From NCBI GenBank assembly GCA_001466705.2, contig LATX02000007.1, positions 1 to 64,000 on the forward strand: a stretch of 64,000 nucleotides of DNA, given 5' to 3'. Position numbers and translations under genes: made by a program. The first letter of the stretch is position 1. Each line of letters starts with the position of its first letter. The notes beneath the pieces were generated by a model that saw only the letters and a program-made list of their open reading frames with translations, was not told the origin of the DNA and did not search any database. The DNA comes from Moniliophthora roreri (Eukaryota; Basidiomycota; Agaricomycetes; Agaricales; Marasmiaceae). Positions 10,278 through 19,973 of the stretch are shown piece by piece.

Positions 10278-10457
10278 ACAGATGAAGCGTCCTCCAGCGC
10301 CTGAATTGATCAGGGCTTTAGTTTCGACGATTTCTGTCCCGACGTTGTATTGAATAGGGATTCGCATAGAATTTCGATTTAACTTAGCTAGTACAACGTT
10401 CGAGATCGTAATTGCAGGTGGTAAGAGCGTCGGCCTCTTCCACCTCTTCAAAAACCC
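10278..10457 (-). pseudogene. pol: Aspartic protease start of element A-right, catalytic Asp replaced
   Basis: Reads LKRWKRP, then NVVLAKLNRNSMRIPIQYNV and KALINSGAGGRFIC. The retropepsin D-S-G motif is N-S-G here; element D has DSG. The N at 10277 replaces about 110 bases that element D has between this motif and METLLISG. The pol frame is -1 relative to gag and begins at the slippery heptamer (10451-10457). Confidence 0.75.
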
Positions 10458-11595
10458 TCTTTTCCCATGAGATCAAAGATCTCCTCTTGTTCTCCTTCTC
10501 CTTGTTCGGCAATGAGCACTCGGATCTTGGTAAAAGCTTCGCGCGGTGAGAGTTTCTTGGGCTCATATTTGGGCGGTGGGGATTGTTGTGCTTGTTGTTT
10601 GGTGGGACAATCTTGTGAGATGTGACCGATCTTTGCACAACGGAAACACTTCCCTGCAACCATATAATCCTTCCTATCCAATTCAGACAACATTTGTCCA
10701 ATTATTACTTCTTTTTCTTTCCAAGCGATTTTTGGCTTGATCAGCTCTTTCTTTTTCCTATTGGCCATGACCAATTTGTACTGGTTGTCATATCTGATCG
10801 CCAGTTTGTACCATTCGTCTAAGGCTTTGGGTTCTCCATCTGTTCAGAGCATGATCTTGTTCTGTAAAGATTCCAGAAGTCCTTCCCTAAAGAATTTCAT
10901 AAGGGCCTCTTCATCTGCGCTTCTCTGACAATGTTGACGGGTTGCCATTCATTTCGGAATCTTTGTTTGAAACTGCTCCAAGTCTCTTCAGCAGCTTTCT
11001 TCTTTGTCTCGGGGTCGTCATCTTCAGGGAATAATTTCATCATCTCCTGTTGTTTCCACTCGCTGGTGTTTCCCTTTACCAGAGAGAGAAGAAGCATCTT
11101 CTTCTTTTCGTCAGTGTTTGCCTTTACTGGGTTCATCGCGAAGTAGAGTTCAAGGTCAAGGAGAAAACGGCGGGTGTCTGATTGTTTTCCCAAAAAGGGG
11201 TCTGGAGTCGGTCCCTTACTGGCTTCGTCTTAGAACAGTAGCTAGCAGACCTCATGCCGACACCTTTATCAGGCCCGGGTAACAACGTCAGTGTCGTCAT
11301 GTTCCACCTTTGGTTTAACATCTGAAGCAGCAGCGCTTCCAGCAGGGGTCGTCATTTCTGGGGTCGGAGTATGGAATAAATTCCAGTATTCGTCAAATGG
11401 ATCTGGTTCGGAAGACTTAGCTTTGGGTTCTGTTCTTTCTTGTTGGAGACTTTCAACTGCTCCTCTCTGCTGACTACGAGTAATTCAGCGCAGGGTTCGT
11501 TCAGGGTCGGGATTCAATAGCTGTTCGGCTACTTCGAGTTGATCATCGAGATCAGATTCTTCGGCTGCCATAAAGGGAGCCCTTGGGGGAGTCAT
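10448..11595 (-). pseudogene. gag: Gag of element A-right
   Basis: Starts MTPPRAPFMAAEE near 11595. Gag core helices (RFLLDLELYFAMNP, EWKQQEMMKLFPEDDD, SFKQRFRNEWQPVNIV) are followed by one CCHC knuckle CFRCAKIGHISQDC and the terminal DLMGKEGF. Lesions: TGA after PERTLR, a frameshift near REAQ/ADEEAL, TGA after NKIML, and a block of about 50 bases (11232-11285) unlike the otherwise identical element D copy. Gag packages RNA in cytoplasmic particles. Confidence 0.85.
10451..10457 (-). promoter_or_regulatory. -1 frameshift slippery heptamer GGGTTTT at gag stop
   Basis: In the gag frame the sequence is GAG GGT TTT TGA, giving G_GGT_TTT in correct X_XXY_YYZ phase directly before the stop. Slipping back one base continues as LKRWKRP into protease. 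The same heptamer lies at 39128-39134 (B), 49995-50001 (C) and 58964-58970 (D). Confidence 0.7.
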
Positions 11596-11641
11596 GTTTC
11601 GATAAGCGGTGGTGCCTAAACCTGGATAGGTCAGCAACGAT

Positions 11642-11652
11642 CAGCTTGACCT
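11642..11652 (-). promoter_or_regulatory. Self-priming primer-binding site of element A-right
   Basis: On the minus strand AGGTCAAGCTG follows the 5' LTR after two bases. It is the exact complement of CAGCTTGACCT inside the LTR (11850-11840), 33 bases downstream of a TATAAA (11883-11878). No tRNA 3'-end match (TGG...) is seen. This matches the Tf1/sushi layout in which the RNA 5' end primes reverse transcription. Confidence 0.75.
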
Positions 11653-11654
11653 TT

Positions 11655-12218
11655 TGTTACGTTACTTGCACAGCAACAACAACAACTCAACACCACTTGA
11701 CGTAGTGATGCGGAGTTAACTTCGACAGAAAAGGAAAATTCCCTTCCCGAAGGAGTAAGGTTCAAGTTAGAGAGCTAGCTTTAGAAAAGCTAGAGTTCAG
11801 AAGTTCGTTCGTTGGCTAAACATAAGTTTTGATTAAACCAGGTCAAGCTGAAGAGCTATAACCCAGTTCTATCTACCTTTATACATCCATTGTGTTTATG
11901 CGTTTGTACTAAATAGAACGTCCAAGAATACAATGGAAAGGGTATAAGGTAATCAGAATAGAAATCGACAGAATGTTAGAGAAATGTTTAGTAAGACGAT
12001 GTCATAATAGAATGAGATAGAAAGAGATAGAAAAAGTAAGACGATGTCATAAAAGAAATTGTAAGAAGGTCGTAGAATGATTTATAAGAAGGGGACTGGG
12101 AAAGTGGATGAGTCCAGATGTCAAGGAGAAACATAGTGTTGGGTGCTAGATTGCCCAAAATAGTAATACAGAAAAAGGAAATTGAAAGATTGTCTGTCAG
12201 CGATAAAAAATTGTAACA
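11655..12218 (-). repeat. 5' LTR of element A-right (564 bp)
   Basis: Begins TGTTACGTTACTTG and ends AAATTGTAACA; identical in length and nearly in sequence to the right LTR of D (60168-60731), with the same outer flank GCAGGAGGTT. It holds the TATAAA box and the predicted transcript start. Confidence 0.9.
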
Positions 12219-12978
12219 GCAGGAGGTTATTATCATGTGTCAGGCTCACATTTCATTTTTATTCTAATCATGGTGAGGCAGATAATTATTGCATTAACCA
12301 GAATCTGACACATTCACACTAATTATCATGTTTAGGAGGAATGAGATAATTACCATGCTGAGCAGCTGAGGGTGTCACACAGATGCTGGTGTCGTTATTA
12401 TCAAGTAAGGCTGTGAGCTGTTACCATATACAGTAACAGCTGTCAACTTGACGGTAATTTGACAGTGTTCAGCAGACTGTTCCCATACCATATCATGGTT
12501 AGTCTGAACCTTTGACAGTATGGGACGGTAGTACAGATGGCCATATACAGTAATACAGTGTGTATAGTGGAAAAAATGATATTATTTAGCATAAGCTCGG
12601 TGTGCCTAGTGTTCGTACATGGTAGTGATTTAGTCAGAGGGGGTGATGGCAAATGTATATGGTTTGCTTGCAGATAAGGTTGATTTTGAGTGTCTTTCAA
12701 GGCATATAATTCATGTGATATTAAGTAGCATGGATCCCATAGTTGGAAGTTCATGTGAGAATGCATGAATTTTAGCCTGAAGAAGGCTTCATAGTTAGTA
12801 TGTAGTGTATGCAGCATGTCAAGATAGGCTAAGGATGAGATATGCACCTTTCAGAGTTGAGAGTCTCTCAAATTATCTCCAAGCATAGATTATTTGCACC
12901 CTTCTCATGAATGAAGCTTTGCAGAGGGTCCAGGACCAGAAGACACACAACAAAAAGGCTGACCACAATGAGGAATGA
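12219..12978. other. Non-coding flank, duplicated at 60732-61778
   Basis: AT-rich DNA with TAATTA motifs and no convincing reading frame. It matches 60732 onward except that the right copy holds about 286 extra bases (about 60862-61147) made of the TAATTA tandem repeat. The break lies in GATAATTA on both sides, as expected for deletion between short repeats. Confidence 0.7.
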
Positions 12979-15309
12979 CATCAGCAAAATCCAGAGGAAG
13001 TTATAACTGAGTACCTACCCTTGAGATTGGTGACAACCCCCCATTAAGGTCACTGTTGATTATAGCTCCAACCATAATTGATCTCCAGTGTAATATAGCA
13101 CCCAATACCCAGCACCAACAGTCTCAAGGATTGTGACAGGCTGCTGGAGATATAATGGGTGACAGATAATACAACAAGTAGCAGAGAACACAACACATAC
13201 TGTGAAATATAATGAGCAGCCAATAATATAGTGAGTGACAAGGAATAGCACAAATAGTGGGGCTTATGATGAATTTTGAGGGTTATGGCAAGTTTTAGAG
13301 GTTATGATGGGTTATGGCAGGCTATAACCAGTTTCAAGCACTACAGCTACTCAGGAGGGACTCAGCTGCTTACCAGGTTTTCAGCCAAGAACATACAATA
13401 TATCAGATCTCATCCTTAGATCAGATTTTGCATATTAAACAAATGTACAGTATGAGTAACATGATCCATCTATATATACAAACAGAGGAACATGTATGAA
13501 GTCCACCACATATCCTTGTATGCCTTGTTGGAGGACAATGTGACCTGGCAAAGATCATTAGCATACAACTCATCAGGGAGCAAAGAACAGATAATGAACC
13601 TGAGTACAGCACAGTACATTATGGGAAATGTGAAAAAATAGCTGTGGAGGAAAGCAGTCATCAGTACTTTTGACATTGGCTTCAGAAGTAGTATACATAC
13701 TAAATGATACAATCAAGCTCTGGCTGTACGAGTAATGCATCAATAGTCAATCTGACTGAAGCAACATATCACTGACCTTACACATTTGGTGCTGCTTGGT
13801 CTTAGACTTGCATGCCAGCAATGAGGAGTTAGACAAGACCTTGTGAGATGTTGGATGATGACATACTGTGATAGGTGGGCTATCTGACAATTCACATGTG
13901 CCAGAATGGGGCAAATGGGGATGTAGGACAGCGCTGGAACTGGTGGCTGGGCAGGTAAGGAGCATCTGAGTTACGTCAAGACTCAGATATTCAAGTTTTG
14001 GCATGGAAGACATTGGGTAATCTGGTGTTTCTGTCAAGATCTGGATAGCCGAGTCATGCAGGGCAAGGGCTGAGCTGCACAGGGAAAAGGGCATAAGAAT
14101 CATTATGCAAAGTGGTTGTGTAAGAACACACTTCAGTCCATTATCTGACATTCCTGCCCTGTTACTGTAATTGCCCATTCCAGTTCTGATTAGCTTGTGG
14201 ATAAAATGAGAGTCAGTCAATAAAAAGAGATAGCTTGCAGCTCTTACCCAAAGGACGCATTCAATGTGTCGATAGACCATAAGTGAGTCATAATGAGCCT
14301 ATACTGAGGCATAGAGGTGGATTTTGAGAACAGGAAGAAACAAGAGAAGGAGATAGTGGGGACATAGTGGTAGAAGGGAAGAAAGGGAAGCCAGAGCAGT
14401 TGGAATTCCGAGGCAGCCTTTATGTGAAAAGTTGGAGCATGCATGGACCAGTTTAGAGCCAGTCAGAGTTTAGAGTTCTTGTGGGGTGTTTTCTTTTTGT
14501 TGCTGGAGGCATTGGAGGCATTGGGTACATTGGGCTCTTTAAAAGTGCTGAAAGCCAGTAAAGAGTGATGACGTGTCTTGCAATATAACTCCAAGGAGTC
14601 TGGTGTCTAGATCTGATCTCCGACACACAGCCACACATCCTCTCTAACTTTCCACTATATTTGACAAACAACAGCAATGTCAACCACTCAGTTCCATGCA
14701 ATCTCACTAACTCAAACATATTTGCATACACAAGTACTACCTGCTTTGTTCAAGCTCCTGCAAATCCTGGAATTGATGGAATCATAATGCACAATAGCTT
14801 GGATGACTTTTAGAAGTCTTGGTCTTTGCAAGTGGGAGAGTGCTGGGTCTTTTTTCTAGTAAGTAGATATGTGCATTCTCTCACTGTTTTACTGGGCATA
14901 ATACATGCTTCTGGCTGTGTCCCATAGGATGAGATATATAATTCAATAACCTTTGTGAGACCTTGTAACAAGACACAGGTATTACATTGCCCTCTGACTG
15001 TAATAGAGGGATATAACCCATCATGATGGTTACAAGGGGTTATAACCCTGTTTACAACTCTGGCTACACCCAGTGTTATAACCTTCCGTTGCCATCATGA
15101 GGGGTTATAACTAGGTTATGGCTGGGGTTATATCAACAGTTATAACCCTCATTCACAGTCATGGGGGTTTATAACACACATTATATTCTCAAGGTATGGT
15201 AAGAGGGTGTTATATACGTGGTTACATCACTAACAGACTTGTAGGCAATGTGTATCAGGCATCATTTCCCCTGCTAACCCGCTATACCACTCTCTGAATT
15301 TTGCTAATG
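12979..15309. mobile_element. TIR-bounded element of 2.3 kb (CATCAGCAAAAT family)
   Basis: Left end CATCAGCAAAATCCAGAG and right end CTCTGAATTTTGCTAATG match as inverted repeats at 16 of 18 positions. The inside has many GGTTATAACC-like motifs (15000-15230) and no recognisable transposase; open stretches near 13747-14280 and 14453-14731 (minus) resemble no known protein. The right copy (61779-62783) lacks 13553-14880 at the N at 62354. It could be a non-autonomous DNA transposon; no clear target duplication. Confidence 0.5.
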
Positions 15310-15311
15310 GA

Positions 15312-16305
15312 CATCAGCAAATCAAACACTTATTGATCATGGCAGAAAATGACCAAAATAGACTATCATGACCAAAATACATTATTACCTATTTTGGCCT
15401 TGATAATGGCAGAAAACAGACCCTGCCTAGTGATCATGGAAGATCATGGGCAATATGGGTGATCATTGATTTTGCCCATAATCACCTATTTCTGCCATTA
15501 TCATCCATTTTGCCCATGATTGCCCATTTTCATGAGAGTTGGCCAGACAGAGAAAATGTATACTGCCACCTGGCAGAATCAAACCAGTGACACCAGCATT
15601 GCNAAACACCTAATGATCATGGCAGAAAATGACCGAAATAGGTGATCATGGGCAAAATACATTATTACCCATTTTGGCCTTGATAATGGCAGAAAACAGA
15701 CCCTGCCTAGTGATCATGGGAGATCATGGGCAGAATGGGTGATCATTCATTTTGCCCATGATTGCCCATTTTCATGAGAGTCGGCCGGACAGAGAAAATG
15801 TATACTGCCACCTGGCAGAATCAAACCAGTGACACCAGCATTGCTTTGTAAGCCAACACAGGAGCTCGGGCCACAACGTAACCACTGTACCAAAGTGCTA
15901 TATAACATTTTAGTGTACACAGTACAATATATCCCCTTGGCTCCCTAGCTAATTCAGGGAAAACCTGCATCCCCCTGGCCTTGGCTAGTGTTTTTATCAG
16001 TCAGAACATTAACCAATAAGTCCTCTCTACCATATAGACCCCTCTCTCTGTGTTTTAGAAGGCAGAAAAAAATTGGGTCTTATGATCATCCATTTTCTTC
16101 CATTTTCACCCATAATCAGTGACCGAAATCATTTCTGCCCATTTTCTCCCATTTTCTTCCATGATATTGACCAAAATCATTTTCCCTCATTTTCTGCTAT
16201 GCTCATCCATGATCATTGACCAAAATCATTTTTGTCTATTATTGTACATGATATAGACCAAAATAGATTATCATCCATGCTCATTAACTGCACAATTTGC
16301 TGATG
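15312..16305. mobile_element. TIR-bounded element carrying a tRNA-like (SINE-type) head
   Basis: Ends CATCAGCAAAT and ATTTGCTGATG are perfect 11-bp inverted repeats. The inside is dominated by repeats of TGACCAAAAT, GGCAGAAAATGACC and CCCATTTT-type motifs. A segment of about 250 bases is present twice around the N at 15603. A tRNA-like Pol III promoter lies at 15806-15900. The second copy (62786-63469) has the segment once. Confidence 0.55.
15806..15900 (-). ncRNA. tRNA-like Pol III promoter region (SINE head)
   Basis: On the minus strand an A-box-like TGGTACAGTGG (15892-15882) and a B-box-like GGTTTGATTCT (15827-15817) are about 55 bases apart, as in tRNA genes. The related copy near 63049-63124 has better boxes, TGGCACAATGG and GGTTCAATTCT. 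The stems are too poor to call a functional tRNA, and no isotype is assigned. A tRNA-derived SINE head is the simplest reading. Confidence 0.6.
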
Positions 16306-16563
16306 GTGCTACACTGGTACAATACAGACTCTCCAGCACTGCTAATCCAACTGACCCTTTCTCCAAAGCCCTGCATGCCAACCGTGAAACCACACATCAC
16401 AAACCCGATCAGTAAATCATCAGCGTGGTGAAAGAGAACATTGACGACAAAAGTATCACTACACCTGTCATGCTAAAGTGATTGCACAAAAGTCCTTGAC
16501 AACCTTGACAACATACTGTTGGCTTCCCCTTGAGTGAGACAGAGAGGCGCCAATTCCACCCCN

Positions 16564-17180
16564 TTACACTAGGAGGGAGCCAACAGGTGTTGCAGCATAA
16601 TTATTGAGCTCAGACAGGACGAGGTAATTATCGTGTTGAGCAGCTGGGAGCGCCATACAGGCGCTCGCATCGTAATTATCAGGTTCACGGCGAGGACAGT
16701 AATTATTATGCCCGGAGGGAGCTAACAGGTGTTGCAGCATAATTATTGAGCTCAGACGGGACGAGATAATTACCATGCTGGGCAACTAGTAGGAGCACCG
16801 TACAGGCGCTAGCGCCGTAATTATCAGGTCCATGGTGAGGACAGTAATTATTGTGCCAGGAGAGAGCTAACGGGCGTTGCAGCGTAATTATTGAATGCAG
16901 GTCGGACCCAATAATTATCAAATCCCACGAAAACTTGACTCCGCCAGTAATAATTATTACATTCAGAAGGACGGGAATAAAAACATAGGCATTGGCGCAA
17001 GGGAGACAGGGAAGGTATAGTAATTATTGCACTGGAGTCCTAATAATTACGCTGACATCACACAACAGGCTGTGAGGAAGGATCGCAATAATTATTCGCT
17101 TCAAGGGCACACAGATAGAGGAAGAATAATAACGGGCAGTTTCACAGCGTGTGGAGATAATAATAATTAACCTACATCCT
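16564..17180. repeat. TAATTA-rich tandem repeat, unit about 142-145 bp
   Basis: ATTATTGAGCTCAGA recurs at about 16601 and 16743, and a degenerate version at 16888. Each unit has four TAATTA palindromes plus a GC-rich spacer (GAGCAGCTGGGAGCGCCATA, GGCGAGGACAG). Past 16960 the units decay but ATAATTATT motifs continue to 17170. The same repeat occurs at 60862-61205 and 63665-64000. It directly abuts the 3' end of the transcription factor array. Confidence 0.75.
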
Positions 17181-17283
17181 CTGTTGGTAAAATTGACGGC
17201 TCACAGCCCTACGCCAGAATCTCAGGTAGAACGCTCGGTTTGGCTCTAGTACGTCAACCTCCTCATAGAATTATCATTCGGAT

Positions 17284-18485
17284 CTAGTATGTCAACCTCC
17301 TAGTAGAATTAGCATTTGGATTCTCCATGACATCAAGTAACCAATTCCTCCACCCGACATCCAATAACCCATATATATAATCCTGACACCTTCCAGCATC
17401 ACTCGCCCACCAACATCTGTCGCTTATACTCCTCATCATCTCCAAATAATAGTACAACACCACCAACGCACGCTGTCTCCTCTCATTCAACAGCACCGAA
17501 TACTTCTTTCCAAAAAACGCTGGCCACAAAACGACGCTCTTCGATTCTATTCCCGTCTGGCTGAACGGGTACGCAATATAGAGTGCCTTTACTGCTCTTC
17601 TATACGCTGCCCTGATATCTGGATCGGAAAGATCCTCCAACTCCGATGCGAGGCCAGACGTAGTAGGATTGTATATTTGCTGTAAATGCCCAAGGGCTTT
17701 CACAGAAGAATCCCACTGCAAATTGACGAAGAGCGGATCTAGATCCTTCAGCTTCTGATTCGTGAATCCATGTTGATTCTCCAAGGCCGACCAGATATTA
17801 TGCATCGAAGTTATGAGTGGGAAGATATTCTCCGGTGATGGAGATAACGATGATGAGATCGCGTACATCGTGAAGAACCCTACGGTCAGGTACTTGGCGT
17901 CGGGGTTGGTAGCACTAGGCAGAGCATCTATCGCAGCTCTTCGGTGAGCGAACGCATGATATAGCCAATTAGGTTCAGAATCCTCGGGGTAGAGGCGAGC
18001 GAGATGAAGGGCCGTGCAGGATAACATTGCGTGCAAGAGGTGTGGGTTGTGCCATGATAGGTTAGGCAAGGTGATGCGGGATGTGGTGGTGAGTGTAGGA
18101 TCGGTGTAAAAAGTATTGTAGGTTACGGTAGTGTAATGATGCATTATTCGGGAAGAGGTCATATCCATGGGTATCGGAGATGGTGTTGTGAGGCGTTTGC
18201 AGAGCACCACTTCCTGCCGCTGCTGCTGCCGCTCCTGGTTATCCTCGCTCTTGGGCCTCTGTACACATTCTAGATGTCGCCGATAACAGTTCCTGCAGGT
18301 TGGTCTCGTTTCGTCACACTTGTAAATTCGTGGAAAAGTGAGCGATAGGAGGACGAGCAGCAATAATAGTACGTACTTACTTTGATACGCCTCTTTCTAC
18401 ACGTCAGACAACCGCTCCTAGACTTGGCATGAAATCGAATGATTCCCTTAAACTCAGAGGTGGTCGCAGTGCCTGTCGTCGACAT
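17284..18485 (-). CDS. Zn2Cys6 transcription factor, Upc2/Ecm22-like, array copy 1
   Basis: Two exons: 18485-18381 and 18318-17284, with a 62-bp intron (GTAAGT...ACAAG) inside the zinc cluster; 379 residues. The cluster reads CLTCRKRRIK|CDETRPTCRNCYRRHLEC, i.e. CX2CX6CX6CX2CX6C, binding DNA through two zinc ions. A Gln-rich linker follows, then HHYTTVTYNTFYTDP and LLHAMLSCTALHLARLYP, typical of the fungal-specific regulatory domain of Upc2/sterol-uptake-type factors. The end is WLLDVMENPN ... RRLTY. First of five tandem copies, all on this strand. A 39-bp duplication just past the stop is shared with copy 5. Target genes unknown. Confidence 0.88.
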
Positions 18486-18713
18486 GGCGGTAAGGTTCGA
18501 GGTCGGTGGTCATGTGGCTGGAGATTCTGCCTCAAGGCAGTGGCACACGGGGTGACAACGAGTACTAGTGTGTTGATGTCCGTGGGTCTCGACCTTTTGA
18601 TATTGCAATTGGCCCAACAAAAACTACTCGGAATGGGAATCTGGACATTTAAATACCTGCTGTCTAGTAGCACGCAATTTTGCAAAGGTATCAACACACC
18701 TCTTGATTTAACA

Positions 18714-19608
18714 ATGGGCGTGCCGAATCATCTAGTAAAGCATCTGCCTGATTTAGACTCGTAAGTGCTCCCTCTGTAACGATGACCAGTCTGTATGCGT
18801 TTGCCATCGTCATGTCACAGGTTCCAACTTCCTTGTTGTGGGCGTCCTAAACCACCAGTTCCCTTTGATGTCTTCTCGTCTGCATGACTTCATACCAGGG
18901 GGTGGTCACCGGAGTTTGTCACCGGAGTTTTCCGAAAAATCAACTGGGGACGTGCGAATCTTCAGCGGCAGGCCGACGGCAGACGTGATATGGGTCTGGT
19001 CGATCCCGCATTCAAATAAGTTATTCATATTGGACCATCCATTTATTAGTTTCATTGTTATATTGTGCACGAATAATTGACCCGTCACCAATAGTGATTG
19101 GCTTGGGTGCTCTCGAATGAGCTGAGCTTGGGGGAGGCATGAGGGGGGAGGCATGAGGGGGAAGGAAAGGAAGCTCTAACTGCGAGGGTATATACAGATT
19201 ACTTTGTCTCGATGCCGGGCATGAACTCTCAGCAGACCTGATTTACGGCCGTGCCGAGTCTGACACGCGAAAGCACTGACAGTCTGCCGCTGAGTATGCG
19301 CACGACCCCTCTGGAACCAGTTGATAGTTCGGAAAACTCCGGTGACCACCCCCTGCTTTGTACCTGAAAATCCTGTCTTGTATCTTGGGTCCTACAAAAG
19401 GTTAGGTTGGGGGACACTTGAACCAAAAGGCGCGTATTCTCTTACTTGGTCTCAACCCGCTCGGCCCGGGTATCTCCAGCACTACGCTGACTGAGAGTCT
19501 TTTTTCAGTTTGAACTCATTCAACTTGTGGATGAAGGCATTTTTTGAGGAGAAGCACCTTTGGGACAGCTCACTGGATGAAGCAATTGAAGACCGGTATA
19601 AGACTTGA
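18714..19608 (+). pseudogene. Decayed small gene repeated in each array unit (unit 1 copy)
   Basis: Exon-like blocks diverge from the factor gene. The block GRPKPPV.FDVFSS recurs near 21800, 24545 and 27295. The last block (NSFNLWMKAFFEEKHLWDSS here) reads NSFNLWMRTFSEEKHLWDRS near 22042 and NSFELWMKTFFEEKHPWDRS near 24787, each after a T-rich acceptor. Third-position changes with kept residues suggest past coding. In units 2-5 the start codon and frame are lost, and unit 1 is split by the MITE. It may be the remains of a partner gene of the factor. Confidence 0.4.
18896..19355. mobile_element. hAT-like MITE (460 bp)
   Basis: Starts CAGGGGGTGGTCACCGGAGT and ends with its inverse, and subterminal GGGGACGTGCG/CGCACGACCCC sequences pair as well. 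It is flanked by 8-base CTTCATAC and CTTTGTAC (6 of 8 equal), the target size of hAT elements. No coding capacity. Absent from the equivalent place in the other array spacers, so inserted after the array formed. Confidence 0.75.
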
Positions 19609-19973
19609 TTAAATAGTGCGTTCTACCTTGATTCGGTACCACAAGTCAATTCAATTCTGCATACCTTAGCGTCGCATGGATCGTACACTCTGCAGGTCGC
19701 CTCAAAATCAACCTCTTTGAGCACGTTTCGTTAGCAAGCAACATATTTTCGCATTTCCGACTGTATTACGATTGAAGCCACGCCCAATGTGACTATTTTT
19801 CATCCTTCGTACCGCGTTTACCGTATACAGCCGTTTGGATCACCGTACCGTACCGTCAAAAATTCAGGACTGCCCATGATATGGTATGGGTACGGCCTGC
19901 TCCGTCAAATCATCGTAAAATTGACGGCTCACAGCCCGACGCCAAAATCTCAGGTGGAGCACCCGGTTTGGCT

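Larger units (their letters stand above)
3133..12218 (-). mobile_element. Composite Ty3/gypsy chromovirus A (A-left plus A-right)
   Basis: On the minus strand the order is 5' LTR (11655-12218), gag, protease, a first pol fragment, N, then a second pol copy with chromodomain, ORF3, ORF4 and 3' LTR (3133-3756). The two LTRs differ in length (624 against 564 bp) and belong to different subfamilies. Flanking pentamers differ (CTCAG left, GCAGG right). The pol segment is present twice (about 6917-8518 and about 8620-10230). It is therefore not one insertion but two related elements joined at 8519, by recombination or by assembly. The right part (10.4-12.2 kb) is almost identical to the right part of element D. 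Confidence 0.85.
18486..19973. other. Intergenic spacer of factor array, with conserved plus-strand exon-like blocks
   Basis: Between copies 1 and 2. It holds the shared promoter region of copy 1, a hAT-like insertion (18896-19355) and two plus-strand blocks found in other spacers. One is ATG at 18714 to a donor at 18760, intron 18761-18820, then FQLPCCGRPKPPVPFDVFSS and a stop. The other follows a TTTTTTCAG acceptor near 19509 and reads NLWMKAFFEEKHLWD. No family recognised. Confidence 0.5.

Noticed and set aside
3133..12218. Element A as one intact insertion
   Set aside because: LTR lengths differ, flanks do not match, and pol is duplicated around an N.
12443..12847. 134-codon frame repeated identically at 61243-61647 as a conserved gene
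   Set aside because: Identity covers the entire duplicated DNA including non-coding parts, so it is no evidence of coding.
13747..14280. 177-codon minus-strand frame as a gene
   Set aside because: Composition is low in recognisable motifs, no homologous frame in the sister locus, no family recognised; likely chance in a non-coding element.
15806..15900. Functional tRNA gene
   Set aside because: A and B boxes are present but cloverleaf stems do not form properly, and it lies inside a repeat; called a SINE-type head instead.
16564..17180. CRISPR array
   Set aside because: Repeats are about 142 bp, degenerate and contiguous without unique spacers; eukaryotic genome.
18270..18363. Factor copy 1 starting at an internal Met (MLLVLLSLTFPRIYK)
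   Set aside because: This is intron sequence read through; the spliced form completes a perfect Zn2Cys6 cluster in all copies.
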